A stretch of 64,000 nucleotides of DNA from Bacteroides propionicigenes (GCF_018390535.1 NZ_JAHBBW010000001.1:186001-250000), one strand, 5' to 3'; shown: positions 1 through 7,394, numbered from the stretch's first letter. Program-made: numbers and translations. Notes: generated from the sequence alone by a model not told the origin.

Positions 1-136
1 AAAATCTCCACCCTCCGTTCCGCACGGGTAGTATTTAATCGTGAAACCTTGCATAAAGAGCCATGACACCTTTTGAAGCGACATAATTAAATCAAGCCCG
101 AAAGTAGCTGGATGCTACAAGAGGGAAAAAAGAAAA
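1..136 (+). repeat. Long direct repeat, copy A (upstream region of first operon)
   Basis: This stretch is nearly identical to 1883-2016, with only scattered substitutions and a 1-2 nt length difference near the hairpin. It ends in structured leader copy 1 and may extend left of the window. The repeat puts the same control region in front of two small-gene operons. Recombination between the copies would delete the five genes between them. Confidence 0.85.
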
Positions 137-152
137 CTTAAAATTCAAAGTT
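82..152 (+). promoter_or_regulatory. Structured leader RNA, copy 1
   Basis: Inner hairpin GTAGC (104-108) / GCTAC (114-118) sits inside an outer CCC (97-99) / GGG (123-125) pairing. An A-rich tail then leads to the ATG at 153. The fold matches eight other copies in the window although the paired bases differ. The transcription start was not identified. Confidence 0.6.
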
Positions 153-449
153 ATGGCAAACTACGCAACAAACATTTTCCACGCAAGTACGGAAAACAAA
201 CAAGACCTCAATAAGATAGAGGCATTTCTGGACGATAATTTCAACGGCTTTGTCAACCGGTATGGCGACACGGTAGATGCCGAATTTGATTCCCGCTGGG
301 AATACCCGGAAAAAGCAATCAACGAATTAATAGCCTTATTGGCAGCCAAAGACAAAATCTATATCCGCATACTGACATACGAGTTAGAGGACGAATACGT
401 GAGCTTTCGGATATTCTCGCAAGGTAAATGGAACATTAAGTTATCCTAA
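153..449 (+). CDS. Small conserved-looking protein of unknown function (98 aa)
   Basis: I do not recognise a named family. The protein is acidic and soluble, with no signal peptide or membrane segment. Its C-terminal end (YVSFRIFSQGKW) loosely recalls the tail of small YubB/DUF1281-type proteins, but the match is too weak to name it. It is the first gene of a five-gene operon (153, 468, 659, 1004, 1305) with gaps of 4-18 nt, so it is expressed from structured leader copy 1. The ATG was chosen because it follows the A-rich leader tail directly. Operons of such small genes are typical accessory regions of Bacteroidales conjugative elements. Confidence 0.75.
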   Translation: MANYATNIFHASTENKQDLNKIEAFLDDNFNGFVNRYGDTVDAEFDSRWEYPEKAINELIALLAAKDKIYIRILTYELEDEYVSFRIFSQGKWNIKLS

Positions 450-467
450 ACCTAAACACAATTCACT

Positions 468-644
468 ATGTACGAATACGAAGAAGATAGCGATATTATC
501 GGTTTGTCCTGCACGTTGCTCAATCCATATAAAGGTTACATGGAAGGCACAATCGTGGGCGACTATGGCAATACCATAGTTGTCCGCCTTGAAAGCGGCA
601 AGGAAATTTCAGAATACCGTGATGAAGTGATTATCCATGATTAA
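468..644 (+). CDS. Small unknown protein (58 aa)
   Basis: This is an open frame of 58 codons from an ATG 18 nt after the preceding stop to a TAA 14 nt before the next start. It fits the operon spacing exactly. The product begins MYEYEEDSD and contains NPYKGYMEGTIVGDYGN, which reads like a small beta-rich (SH3/KOW-like) domain that might bind nucleic acid. That is inference from composition only. No signal peptide or membrane segment is visible. Confidence 0.65.
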   Translation: MYEYEEDSDIIGLSCTLLNPYKGYMEGTIVGDYGNTIVVRLESGKEISEYRDEVIIHD

Positions 645-658
645 ACGATAGCAAACGT

Positions 659-991
659 ATGACACAGATAGCAACAAAATTCGTCAAATGGGACATTCCC
701 GAACTGGCGACATTGCAGGACAGCAAGGTTTACAAATTGCGGGTACACCTGAACAACGGAGGCAAGTTAAACCGGGAAGAAAAGAACTGGATTACCCGTA
801 ACGTATGGGAAAGTATCTATTTCAAACGTGGAATTGCCTTGAGCGGTTATCACTTTGACTTTTCCGACATCCTCAAACGGTATTTCGTCAAACAGCACGG
901 AAGTATTCACGAGTATTATGCGATTGACAAAACAGCGTTACGCTCGATACTGTACGGCAGAATAGAGGATATTGTAGAAGTAAGCGGTTAA
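659..991 (+). CDS. Conserved-looking accessory protein, unknown function (110 aa)
   Basis: Third gene of the first operon. It is a soluble, mixed alpha/beta protein with a Lys/Arg-rich middle (LNREEKNWITRNVW) and a C-terminal part suggesting a hydrophobic core (FDFSDILKRYFVKQ). I recognise the general style of small proteins carried by Bacteroidales conjugative elements but cannot assign a function. The start follows the previous stop by 14 nt and no nearby alternative is better placed. Confidence 0.75.
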   Translation: MTQIATKFVKWDIPELATLQDSKVYKLRVHLNNGGKLNREEKNWITRNVWESIYFKRGIALSGYHFDFSDILKRYFVKQHGSIHEYYAIDKTALRSILYGRIEDIVEVSG

Positions 992-1003
992 AACAACAAG
1001 GAT

Positions 1004-1300
1004 ATGGGAGAATACAAATTTTATCAAGACCGTAAGGTTACAAGTTGGGAACGGGATTATTTCAGTGTGAAAGCGGACAGTTATGAAGAAGCCGAGGCAA
1101 TCGTCCGCTCATGGAACTGTGAGGACGTGTCGAACATCATTGACAACCGTCTTTGCTATGAAGAGTGGCAAGCATTGACCGATACATCGGAATCTATGCT
1201 CCCCGAAGAAAACGACGGCAACCCGACAATAGAAATTTTCAATCAAGACGGAGAATCAATAATGACTAATGTACCCGAAACACCTCAATCAAACCAATAG
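1004..1300 (+). CDS. Small acidic unknown protein (98 aa)
   Basis: Fourth gene of the first operon. It is strongly acidic, with repeated aromatic positions in the N-terminal half (YKFYQDRKV, WERDYF). A central segment, SYEEAEAIVRSWN, resembles the DpnD/PcfM-like short fold in which an environment-facing helix follows a beta hairpin. This resemblance is weak and does not give a function. The C-terminal 30 residues look disordered. Confidence 0.7.
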   Translation: MGEYKFYQDRKVTSWERDYFSVKADSYEEAEAIVRSWNCEDVSNIIDNRLCYEEWQALTDTSESMLPEENDGNPTIEIFNQDGESIMTNVPETPQSNQ

Positions 1301-1304
1301 AACC

Positions 1305-1562
1305 ATGAACGTAACAATCGAACACGTCTTTTGCCGCTATAGCGATGAAGCGGAAGAAATCTATTTCCGAATCATGAACACGATTCTTTTTGCAACTGAC
1401 GAAACCGAACTTCGGGCAAGTATGGAACGCTTGAAGAACGAAACCACGCTCGACGACTATTTCATATTCGGATACGGAGCACACCATATCTGGATAAAGC
1501 AACGGCGACCGAGCGATAAAAACAGGATTTTCAAACATCGGATTATGGTAGCCCATTTCTGA
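1305..1562 (+). CDS. Small unknown protein (85 aa)
   Basis: Last gene of the first operon. The frame is open from 1269, but the ATG at 1305 is preferred because it lies 4 nt after the previous stop, whereas the earlier ATG overlaps that gene by 32 nt. The product (MNVTIEHVFCRYSDEAEE...) is soluble and has no recognisable domain. It ends just before a rho-independent terminator at 1596. Confidence 0.65.
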   Translation: MNVTIEHVFCRYSDEAEEIYFRIMNTILFATDETELRASMERLKNETTLDDYFIFGYGAHHIWIKQRRPSDKNRIFKHRIMVAHF

Positions 1563-1595
1563 CAGGAACAGGCAAAAGACCTCCAATGCGCTTTG

Positions 1596-1640
1596 CGGGC
1601 TGAACCGGAACTACCAGCTTCAGCCCGTTCCTCTTTCTCG
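1596..1640 (+). terminator. Terminator of first operon (probably bidirectional)
   Basis: A perfect 9-bp stem, CGGGCTGAA (1596-1604) / TTCAGCCCG (1619-1627), is followed by a T/C-rich tract. It also stops the minus-strand transcript that starts near 1820. The TGA of a 57-codon minus-strand frame (1620-1793) lies inside the stem. Confidence 0.7.
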
Positions 1641-1825
1641 CAATAGACATGCTGGCACAATCCCCCTTTTATCCTCACGATCAATTTTTATACTGCCCCG
1701 GAATACCCGTTTATATTTCTCTTTTCGCTGCAAACCCTTTTTATCGCCCATCAACCTTTTACACGAGACCTTCTCTTCCCTGTGTTCGCACATCGCTTTC
1801 GGGCTGCCTGATATAAATTGTGTCG

Positions 1826-1833
1826 CAAAGGTA
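1826..1833 (-). promoter_or_regulatory. Minus-strand promoter, module copy 2
   Basis: On the minus strand this reads TACCTTTG, a perfect -7 box (TAnnTTTG), with TTG-like bases about 22 nt upstream. It fires left toward the terminator at 1596, giving an RNA of roughly 220 nt. That RNA holds four ATAAA-plus-G-run boxes and a basic 57-codon frame (1620-1793). Confidence 0.55.
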
Positions 1834-1882
1834 CTTGTCATGCCGTTCTTGTATGCAAGGTCAAAGCCTGACGGTTCACGAC

Positions 1883-2016
1883 AAAATCTCCACCCTCCGC
1901 TTCGCACGGGTAGTATTTAATCGTGAAACCTTGCATAAAGAGCTATGACACCTTTCGAGGCGACATAATTAAATCAGGCCCGAAAGTAGCAGGTGCTACA
2001 AGAGGGAAAAAGAAAA
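1883..2016 (+). repeat. Long direct repeat, copy B
   Basis: Second copy of the repeat at 1-136. It contains structured leader copy 2, with the same GTAGC/GCTAC hairpin, so these two leaders are recent duplicates and not independent evidence of covariation. Confidence 0.85.
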
Positions 2017-2034
2017 CTCAAAATTTTATAGGTT
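1962..2034 (+). promoter_or_regulatory. Structured leader RNA, copy 2
   Basis: Inner hairpin GTAGC (1986-1990), loop AGGT, GCTAC (1995-1999); outer CCC (1979-1981) / GGG (2004-2006). An A-rich tail leads to the ATG at 2035. Confidence 0.6.
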
Positions 2035-2322
2035 ATGACAAACGATGTAACAAATTCAAATGGAAGAGTAACGGTAGACGAAGTAATACACAGGGATTCG
2101 GTTTTCAGATACCAACTGTTAGACCGCTTACGGTCAGACTGCGAGTATTACCTCAATTACGGTAACAGACACCCCAAAACCTTATGGGCTGGCGACGAAA
2201 AATTGCAAATTGAGTTTATGATAAAACTGCATGATAGCTTCAAGGAGGGAGAAAAACCGGAGTGGCTTACGATGGATAAAATTTTGGAATACAGTAAGAG
2301 AATGATAGCTCAAGAAGAATAA
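2035..2322 (+). CDS. LPD11-like (large polyvalent protein-associated domain) protein
   Basis: The central and C-terminal region (YQLLDRLRSDCEYYL at about residues 27-41, then HPKTLWAGDE, then HDSFKEGEKPEWLTMD) matches my memory of LPD11, a small domain found alone or attached to polyvalent proteins of phages and conjugative elements. Such proteins are thought to enter the recipient or support early establishment, but the biochemical role of LPD11 is not known. The gene starts just behind leader copy 2 and is followed after 36 nt by another small gene in the same unit. Confidence 0.75.
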   Translation: MTNDVTNSNGRVTVDEVIHRDSVFRYQLLDRLRSDCEYYLNYGNRHPKTLWAGDEKLQIEFMIKLHDSFKEGEKPEWLTMDKILEYSKRMIAQEE

Positions 2323-2358
2323 AATTACTACTAAGGAACAGACTAAAAATGTGATATT

Positions 2359-2574
2359 ATGGCATGGTTGGCAGTAAATAAAGACGGAACAGAATGGATT
2401 ATGCCCGAAAAGCCCGTTCGGGGCCGGTGTGGGCATTGGGAGTATTTGGAAGAAGTGTACAATGTACCAATCGAGATAGAACTCCCCAAAGGGACTGTTT
2501 ACAAACTTCTCGGCAAAGAACTGACATGGGATGACGAGCCGGTAGAATTACAGACCAAAACAGAAAAAAGGTAA
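2359..2574 (+). CDS. Small unknown protein (71 aa)
   Basis: Second gene of the unit driven by leader copy 2. The product MAWLAVNKDGTEWIMPEKPVR continues into a short beta-rich acidic domain. The opening AVNKDGTEWI is common among tiny proteins of Bacteroidales mobile elements and phages, but no function is known to me. A terminator follows at 2583. Confidence 0.7.
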   Translation: MAWLAVNKDGTEWIMPEKPVRGRCGHWEYLEEVYNVPIEIELPKGTVYKLLGKELTWDDEPVELQTKTEKR

Positions 2575-2582
2575 ATGTAGTA

Positions 2583-2608
2583 CGGGCTGGAGTACCAGTT
2601 TCAGCCCG
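2583..2608 (+). terminator. Terminator after 2359 gene
   Basis: Stem CGGGCTG (2583-2589) / CAGCCCG (2602-2608), closely related in sequence to the terminator at 1596. A second short CCGG/CCGG hairpin follows. Confidence 0.55.
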
Positions 2609-2923
2609 GTTACACCGGCTAAAATCTAAAACAGATACGCGGGTGCGATACCCTCTTTTATTTCCGAACAGACACTCATACCGTTTCCTTCGGAAATACC
2701 CCTTTATACATTTCGGCTGCGCCATATCCTTTTATATCGAACGGCCACTCATGCAAAGGCGGCTTCTCCGCTTTGTTTCAAGGCAGACTTCGGCCATTTT
2801 TCCTTTACCTCTTCTTTCCCTCATTTCTCTTGCCGGATAGAGACAGCGATATCGATACGTCGCACACGCCTTTTGCCGGATCTTCGTCCGATAGTATTTT
2901 CCACGATGCAGCGTATATGGTTG

Positions 2924-3118
2924 TTAAACGGTATATCGTTCTTGCCGCTTCAACCCCAAACAGCCGATACACTTTCTCGCCTGATGTTCTTCCCGCCCAC
3001 CTGCCGGAACGGGAGCGGTCTTGTGTCGGTGGACGGACAGGTCTTTCATGTTTCCGAGTCCGCTGCGGATTGTTTCGCCTCGACTTTTTCGCGACCGCTT
3101 TCTATTTGAAGTCGCCAT
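2924..3118 (-). CDS. Possible small basic protein (64 aa), uncertain
   Basis: The frame opens at an ATG 15 nt downstream of the TAACTTTG box at 3133-3140. The product begins MATSNRKRSRKSRGETIR and is highly basic. Frames behind other minus-strand promoters of this family begin similarly (MGKSNRR at 39.5 kb, MRKSNRR at 42.2 kb), but there the ATG overlaps the promoter. The likeness may therefore come from conserved DNA rather than a conserved protein. Confidence 0.25.
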   Translation of the reverse strand: MATSNRKRSRKSRGETIRSGLGNMKDLSVHRHKTAPVPAGGREEHQARKCIGCLGLKRQERYTV

Positions 3119-3132
3119 ATCGTTTTTCGTTG

Positions 3133-3140
3133 CAAAGTTA
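3133..3140 (-). promoter_or_regulatory. Minus-strand promoter upstream of ssb
   Basis: Reads TAACTTTG on the minus strand, a perfect -7 box, followed by an A-rich start region. It is about 190 bp upstream of ssb and points away from it. Confidence 0.5.
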
Positions 3141-3331
3141 GTATGCAGACGGGCGCGACCCGATGGTCTTGACCAATGGCGTATCGCACAAATCTTCCTT
3201 TATCGGGCTTGCGGTTTGGGGCTTCGCCTCCAAAATAAAGAGTATTTATGCGCTATCCTTGGTGCAGCCCTTTACTGCACCTACTTTTATGCACCGTAAA
3301 ACTGATTTATTAACTTCAAAAAGCAATCGCA

Positions 3332-3715
3332 ATGAAAAAGATCGAGAACAATTTCGCAGTAACCGGATTCGTGGCAAAAGATGCCGAAGTCCGTCAGTTC
3401 ACCACCACAAGTGTCGCACGTTTCCCGCTGGCAGTGGCCCGTCAGGAGAAGAACGGCGAAGATACCAAGCGTATATCCGCTTTCATGAACATTGAAGCGT
3501 GGCGCAAGAACGAGAATACCGGGTCGTTCGACCAGCTCACCAAGGGCACGCTGCTTACCGTGGAGGGCTATTTTAAACCCGAAGAATGGACCGACAAAGA
3601 CGGCGTGCTGCACAACCGCATCGTGACGGTTGCAGTCAAATTTTATCCGGCTGTCGATAAAGAGGAGGAAGTTCCTGCGGAACCGGCAAAGAAACCGAAG
3701 AAGGGCAAGAAGTAA
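3332..3715 (+). CDS. ssb: Single-stranded DNA-binding protein (SSB)
   Basis: The protein binds and protects ssDNA, presumably during conjugative replication of the element. An OB-fold runs from MKKIENNFAVTGFVAKDAEVR through FPLAVARQEKNGEDTKRISAFMNIEAWRK to GTLLTVEGYFKPEEW. At 127 aa it is shorter than housekeeping SSB. The tail (residues about 108-127) is Lys/Pro-rich and ends KKGKK, so the usual acidic tip that recruits repair proteins is missing. That is common in plasmid and ICE homologues and suggests a stand-alone role. It stands in its own unit with a strong terminator and lacks the two-stem leader of its neighbours. Confidence 0.9.
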   Translation: MKKIENNFAVTGFVAKDAEVRQFTTTSVARFPLAVARQEKNGEDTKRISAFMNIEAWRKNENTGSFDQLTKGTLLTVEGYFKPEEWTDKDGVLHNRIVTVAVKFYPAVDKEEEVPAEPAKKPKKGKK

Positions 3716-3733
3716 TTCCTGCCTTTTTGAGAC

Positions 3734-3756
3734 AAAGCGGCCCGAAGGCCGCTTTT
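3734..3756 (+). terminator. Bidirectional terminator after ssb
   Basis: AAAGCGGCC, loop CGAA, GGCCGCTTTT forms a tight stem with U/A tracts on both sides. It ends ssb and also the short minus-strand transcript starting near 3840. Confidence 0.85.
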
Positions 3757-3848
3757 GTTTTGCTCGTTACCGTTCCGGAACGTCTATACTTTTATACTCC
3801 TTCATACTCCACACGAAGAGTCCGCCGTCGTCCATTGATTTTCCCGTG

Positions 3849-3856
3849 CAAAGTTA
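3849..3856 (-). promoter_or_regulatory. Minus-strand promoter, module copy 3
   Basis: Minus-strand TAACTTTG followed by GCACGGGAAAATC, a start region shared with the copies at 37.7 and 39.5 kb. The transcript would be about 100 nt, ending at 3734. It holds only a 22-codon frame, so a small RNA is more likely than an mRNA. Confidence 0.5.
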
Positions 3857-4012
3857 AGGCGGTCGGGAACCGGCAAGGCGCGGCTTCATTTGAGGTTAAC
3901 AACCATCAACTCGCAAGCTCGTCAATACTTGTTCAACACAAATGAAATCGTCCATAGGACTATCCGCTTCCTCCTTGCCTTGTTTCCCTTCTGTCCGCCT
4001 TGTGGTCCGCAC

Positions 4013-4095
4013 GTAAAATCAAATCCCGCCGGACGAGGGAAACCCTCCGAAGGCAGGGATAAAAAAACAAAAGTCAAACTTAAAATTCAAGACGT
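4013..4095 (+). promoter_or_regulatory. Structured leader RNA, copy 3
   Basis: The shared box GCACGTAAAATC is followed by outer TCCC (4024-4027) and CC (4029-4030) pairing with GG (4052-4053) and GGGA (4056-4059). The inner hairpin is GAGGG (4035-4039), loop AAA, CCCTC (4043-4047). The A-rich tail ends at the ATG at 4096. Confidence 0.65.
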
Positions 4096-4623
4096 ATGAA
4101 ACAGATGATTTGGTCAAGCTATGACCTGTTGGACGAAACGGCAAAAGAATACTATCAAAATTCACAACGGGAAATATTGGACGATGACTGTTACGAGGTC
4201 AGCGATGAAGAATGGGCAGAAGAAGTATATCGCTGGCTGGACGACGAACGGAGCAACCTGAATAAAGAAGTGGACGGCATTATTGTCGTGTTCGGCAACT
4301 TGGGATTATGGAACGGCCGGAGACAAGGCTATCAAATATTGGGCAGCACCATTGCCGATATTTTGAAATCCCAGTGCGACGATGCAGAATGGTACGGCGA
4401 CGGCTATAACATTCGCGGACGGATGGGCCATCATGACGGTACGAACTACACCTTGTATCGTATCGCCAAAGACCGTGATGAAGCGGAGCGTATCGCCGAT
4501 AAGATTTACAACCGTGAAATCGACGAAGAAGGTTTCCGCCGGAGAACACGTTCCCTCTATCCGTATGTAGCCGCCGTGTACGGCTGGAAAACAAGGCAGC
4601 GCAAGCCGGACAAGGCCGCATAA
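4096..4623 (+). CDS. Mobile-element protein of unknown function (175 aa)
   Basis: The soluble protein has an acidic N-terminal helix region followed by a recognisable core: FGNLGLWNGRRQGYQIL (about residues 66-82), then DAEWYGDGYNIRGRMGHHDGTNYTLYRI (about 96-123). I know this core, with its paired histidines and HDGTN, from many phage and conjugative-element proteins, but no activity has been assigned to it. The conserved His-His-Asp cluster could bind a metal; that is inference. The gene is monocistronic, between leader copy 3 and a terminator at 4639. Confidence 0.8.
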   Translation: MKQMIWSSYDLLDETAKEYYQNSQREILDDDCYEVSDEEWAEEVYRWLDDERSNLNKEVDGIIVVFGNLGLWNGRRQGYQILGSTIADILKSQCDDAEWYGDGYNIRGRMGHHDGTNYTLYRIAKDRDEAERIADKIYNREIDEEGFRRRTRSLYPYVAAVYGWKTRQRKPDKAA

Positions 4624-4638
4624 AATGCTGTCCACAAA

Positions 4639-4680
4639 ATACCGCAACGCATCCGCCAGAGATGGTTGCGGTATCCTTTA
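4639..4680 (+). terminator. Terminator after 4096 gene
   Basis: A 10-bp perfect stem, ATACCGCAAC (4639-4648) / GTTGCGGTAT (4665-4674), followed by CCTTTA. It also faces the minus-strand transcript from 4838. Confidence 0.75.
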
Positions 4681-4837
4681 TCGAATGGGCGAAACACAGA
4701 ACCGTCTCCTTTTATAATCAGCTCCATTCCTTTTTATCACTACTCACGGAGCAATATCCGCCTTTTATACCGACCCCGGTCTTTCGTATATCTCCCGTCT
4801 TTTCTTCTTTCCATCACCGGTTTGGTTTTACCAGATG

Positions 4838-4845
4838 CAAAGGTA
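4838..4845 (-). promoter_or_regulatory. Minus-strand promoter, module copy 4
   Basis: Perfect TACCTTTG on the minus strand. The transcript toward 4680 would be about 160 nt and contains four ATAAA(A)GG boxes. Its best frame is only about 20 codons. Confidence 0.55.
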
Positions 4846-4967
4846 GGCCGTCGCACTTGATCCGGTGGCTTGAAGTGCATTTCTTGCAAAATTCTTCCTT
4901 ACCGGGGTAAGAGTAATTTTCCAAGGAAAGCCACCGTATGAAGTTTTCCCGACAGCCGTGTACCGCA

Positions 4968-5049
4968 TCCGTAAAACCCCAAAGCGGTTCAGGAAGAAAG
5001 AACCGACAAAAGGGAAAATAAGTATTAACAATTTCAAAAAACTAAGATT
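4968..5049 (+). promoter_or_regulatory. Structured leader RNA, copy 4
   Basis: GCATCCGTAAAAC box; outer CCC (4977-4980 run) / GGG (5012-5014); inner CGGTTC (4985-4990), 9-nt loop, GAACCG (5000-5005). The A-rich tail leads to the ATG at 5050. Confidence 0.6.
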
Positions 5050-5739
5050 ATGCCTAATCATGTGACAAACCGTTTAGAAATAAACGCAGACCGGGAAACA
5101 GTACAAAAAGTAATGAATTTCTTAAAAGGTAAAACCGATGATGACAATACGCCTTGTTACATCGACTTCAACAACATCATTCCTATGCCTGAAGAACTGT
5201 TGATAGAAAAAAGCAGCAGTGGAGATTTGGGTATGAAATACCTTGAAGCAATGCAGTTGAAGCCATTCTATTTTTTATTGGACGATGATGCTTTGAGAAC
5301 CATTCAATGGATAGAAGGATTGGCGGAAAAGGACAGAAAAGAAGCGCTGCAACTTGGAGCATCGTATTTGGAAAATCGGAAAAAGTACGGTTATCCCACT
5401 TGGTACGAGTGGTCTACCGCCACATGGGGTACAAAATGGAATGCCTATCACCAAGACTTTGAAGAGCCGAACATACTTTGGTTCGATACGGCATGGAATG
5501 GAGTGCCACTGCTTATCCAAAAACTTTCCGAGATATTTCCGGATGTGGAATTCCATTACGCCTATGCGGACGAAGACTTAGGTTTCAATACGGGAAGAGG
5601 AACAGCCCGCAATGGAGAAATCAACATGACGATACCCGAAGGTAGAAGCAACGAAGCCTTTGAAATCATGTTTTTTGTGAAACCGGGAATGGACGAATAT
5701 TTTGAACTGACGGACGAAGGTTACAAATGGGTTTCCTAA
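5050..5739 (+). CDS. YubB/DUF1281-like protein
   Basis: The start MPNHVTNRLEI, followed by IDFNNIIPMPEELL at about residues 37-50 and WYEWSTATWGTKWNAYH at about 118-134, matches the Api92-like/DUF1281 (YubB ferredoxin-like) family widespread on plasmids and phages. The molecular role of the family is unknown. The C-terminal half (FDTAWNGVPLLIQKLSEIFPDVEFHYAYADEDLGFNTG) is the usual ferredoxin-like region. It is the only gene of its unit, behind leader copy 4. The protein at 38023 also begins MPN and has a related architecture, so the element carries two members. Confidence 0.85.
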   Translation: MPNHVTNRLEINADRETVQKVMNFLKGKTDDDNTPCYIDFNNIIPMPEELLIEKSSSGDLGMKYLEAMQLKPFYFLLDDDALRTIQWIEGLAEKDRKEALQLGASYLENRKKYGYPTWYEWSTATWGTKWNAYHQDFEEPNILWFDTAWNGVPLLIQKLSEIFPDVEFHYAYADEDLGFNTGRGTARNGEINMTIPEGRSNEAFEIMFFVKPGMDEYFELTDEGYKWVS

Positions 5740-5770
5740 ACATTCGGTACAGATAATGACCGGTGCAGGT

Positions 5771-5810
5771 TCGGGATACATTGACAATGGATGTGTCCTG
5801 AATCCTTTTG
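5771..5810 (+). terminator. Terminator after 5050 gene
   Basis: Stem GGATACAT (5774-5781) / ATGTGTCC (5791-5798), including one G-U pair, then CCTTTT. Confidence 0.6.
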
Positions 5811-5993
5811 CCGGAATTCCCCCTTTATATCTTCATGGCTCTTTCCCTTTTATCGAAACGCGGTCCGTTCCCCTTTGTACCGTGACTATCCAGCCGGAAA
5901 GTAATCCTTTTATAACATTTTAGCTTCCCCCGTTTTATCCTCCTTACAGCCGTTTCCCAACACTCCATGCCGAAAGCCCGCTTATTTTTTCTG

Positions 5994-6001
5994 CAAAGTT
6001 C
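5994..6001 (-). promoter_or_regulatory. Minus-strand promoter, module copy 5 (variant)
   Basis: Reads GAACTTTG, one base from TAnnTTTG, at the equivalent place in the module. The stretch to its left (5811-5990) has no plus-strand gene and carries four to five ATAAAAGG-type boxes on the minus strand. Confidence 0.4.
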
Positions 6002-6126
6002 GATTGCCGCTTGTCTGTCCTGTCAAGAACCGCTTACGCTTGCTGTCGAAAAATCTTCCTCCCCGACTTTGTTGGAGAGTGTATTTTTCGCAGCCTTCTT
6101 GCCTGGACCGACCGTCAATCCTATAG

Positions 6127-6208
6127 GCAGAAAAATAATCAACCTTTCGGTACAGGATTGTACCAAAGGGAAAAACAAAAAATAGTTCAAACTTAAAATT
6201 TAGAGCGT
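6127..6208 (+). promoter_or_regulatory. Structured leader RNA, copy 5
   Basis: Outer CCTTT (6143-6147) / AAAGG (6165-6169); inner GGTACA (6149-6154), loop GGAT, TGTACC (6159-6164). The outer stem differs completely in its lower pairs from copies 3 and 8 but still pairs. The A-rich tail ends at the ATG at 6209. Confidence 0.65.
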
Positions 6209-6523
6209 ATGACATTTAAAGAATTTATGCAAGAGAACGGTTATGAGTTACAAACAACCTTTTGGGAAGACTTCTCAATAGCGGACAGATTTGGGTTGGC
6301 GGCTGTTTTGGACACTTTCAACCGGGCTTTCAGGGAGTGGAAAGGGGACTATAAGTTCTTGACGGAACTGACATTGGTACTTAACCATAAGATATGGCAA
6401 TACTATGAAAACAGACCGGATATGGCGGTACTTTACAATACTCTTTGGGAACAAGCCGACCAATACGCCAAAGAGAATCTGAAAGGGAACGAGTTAAGCT
6501 ATTACTGGGAGGTGACGGATTAA
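6209..6523 (+). CDS. Small unknown protein (104 aa)
   Basis: A mostly helical soluble protein with many Trp/Tyr residues (TFWEDFSIADRFG, ELTLVLNHKIWQYYENRPDMAVLYNTLWEQAD). I recognise the type from conjugative-element accessory regions but no function is established. It is a single gene between leader copy 5 and a bidirectional terminator that also serves the convergent gene at 6583. Confidence 0.75.
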   Translation: MTFKEFMQENGYELQTTFWEDFSIADRFGLAAVLDTFNRAFREWKGDYKFLTELTLVLNHKIWQYYENRPDMAVLYNTLWEQADQYAKENLKGNELSYYWEVTD

Positions 6524-6551
6524 ATATATAATACCCTCGCATGATATAAAG

Positions 6552-6580
6552 AAAAAGAGGCAGTTCTAAAAGCCTCTTTT
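6552..6580. terminator. Bidirectional terminator
   Basis: An AAAAGAGGC ... GCCTCTTTT hairpin with A/T tracts on both flanks lies between convergent genes ending at 6523 (+) and 6583 (-). Confidence 0.85.
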
Positions 6581-6582
6581 CT

Positions 6583-6975
6583 TTATAGGTTAACTTCTAA
6601 TTCTTTTCCACCAGATAAACAAAAATACGCATTCTGGAGCTGGTGTAAGTATTCTATGCGGTGTCCGCTTACCGTATATTCATTAGCATGAGTGGTAATG
6701 TAATATACAGTTTGATCATCCCAGTCTTGTGTAATCTCCATTTCATCATTGTCAAATGTATAATCGTCAAGCTGATTAAAACCGCATTGCAAAACCAATT
6801 TTTCAGTAAGTAATATTGGCTGAATGTCTCCATTTGTTTTATACGGAGGTTCTCCCCATTTATAAACAACGGATATATTCTCTTTTCTCAACTTAGGATC
6901 ATAATCCAATGCACAAACCAAAGATGGTTTACCTTTATAAGCAACGTAATTGCCAACTCTCAATTCTTTAATCAT
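6583..6975 (-). CDS. Mobile-element/phage-type protein of unknown function (130 aa)
   Basis: The start MIKELRVGNYVAYKGKP and the end EYLHQLQNAYFCLSGGKELEV fit a very common family of Bacteroidales phages and mobile elements, typically xxxELRIGN...IxPIPLTEE...YLHQLQNLYFALTGEEL. The opening and closing signatures and the middle IQPILLTEKLVLQCGF are all present. The biochemical role is not known. DNA here is more AT-rich than the neighbouring transfer genes, consistent with separate acquisition. Confidence 0.8.
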   Translation of the reverse strand: MIKELRVGNYVAYKGKPSLVCALDYDPKLRKENISVVYKWGEPPYKTNGDIQPILLTEKLVLQCGFNQLDDYTFDNDEMEITQDWDDQTVYYITTHANEYTVSGHRIEYLHQLQNAYFCLSGGKELEVNL

Positions 6976-7072
6976 AACAATTCTGTATTATCTTTTAGAC
7001 TAAAAACTTAATCCCTCTTAAATCGCTAATAGATACAAATCTACAAAATAAAATGAAACTTTTACACGTCCT

Positions 7073-7354
7073 TTATTTTCCCTCTTTTACGGCATTCAGG
7101 AATACTTTTGCCGGTTTGAAGGCGGGGATGGAATGAGCCGGAATCACAATAGTTGTGTTCTTTGATATGTTACGGGCCACCTTCTCTGCCCTTTGCTTGA
7201 TAATGAAGCTACCGAAACCCCGCAGGAACACTTCGTTCCCGGCAATCATCGCATCTTTTACATTCTCCATGAATGCCTCGACCACGGTCATTACGACCTC
7301 TTTCTCTATTCCGGTCTGCTGTGCAATCCGGCTAACAATTTCTGCTTTTGTCAT
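7073..7354 (-). CDS. HU/IHF-family DNA-binding protein
   Basis: A small nucleoid protein that bends DNA as a dimer. Two N-terminal helices (MTKAEIVSRIAQQTGIEKEVVMTVVEAFM) are followed by the family signature GNEVFLRGFGSFIIKQRAEKVARN and the arm region ending PAHSIPAFKPAKVFLNAV. Length (93 aa) and motifs match HU. Elements of this kind often carry their own HU copy for recombination or control of element genes. It lies divergently from the MATE gene and is not part of an obvious operon. Confidence 0.93.
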   Translation of the reverse strand: MTKAEIVSRIAQQTGIEKEVVMTVVEAFMENVKDAMIAGNEVFLRGFGSFIIKQRAEKVARNISKNTTIVIPAHSIPAFKPAKVFLNAVKEGK

Positions 7355-7394
7355 ATATAAGAATTAAATAGCAATGTACAAAAATGCAACTTTT

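Larger units (their letters stand above)
2609..3331. other. Long spacer before ssb with two minus-strand promoter candidates
   Basis: No convincing plus-strand gene is present. The minus strand has a weak -7 box (CGCCTTTG, 2756-2763) and a good one (TAACTTTG, 3133-3140). A 64-codon basic frame (2924-3118, starting MATSNRKRSRKS) begins 15 nt after the latter. The left part carries ATAAAAGG-type boxes on the minus strand, as in the other spacers. A GTGCAG (3262-3267) / CTGCAC (3275-3280) hairpin precedes ssb. The usual two-stem leader is absent here. Confidence 0.45.
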
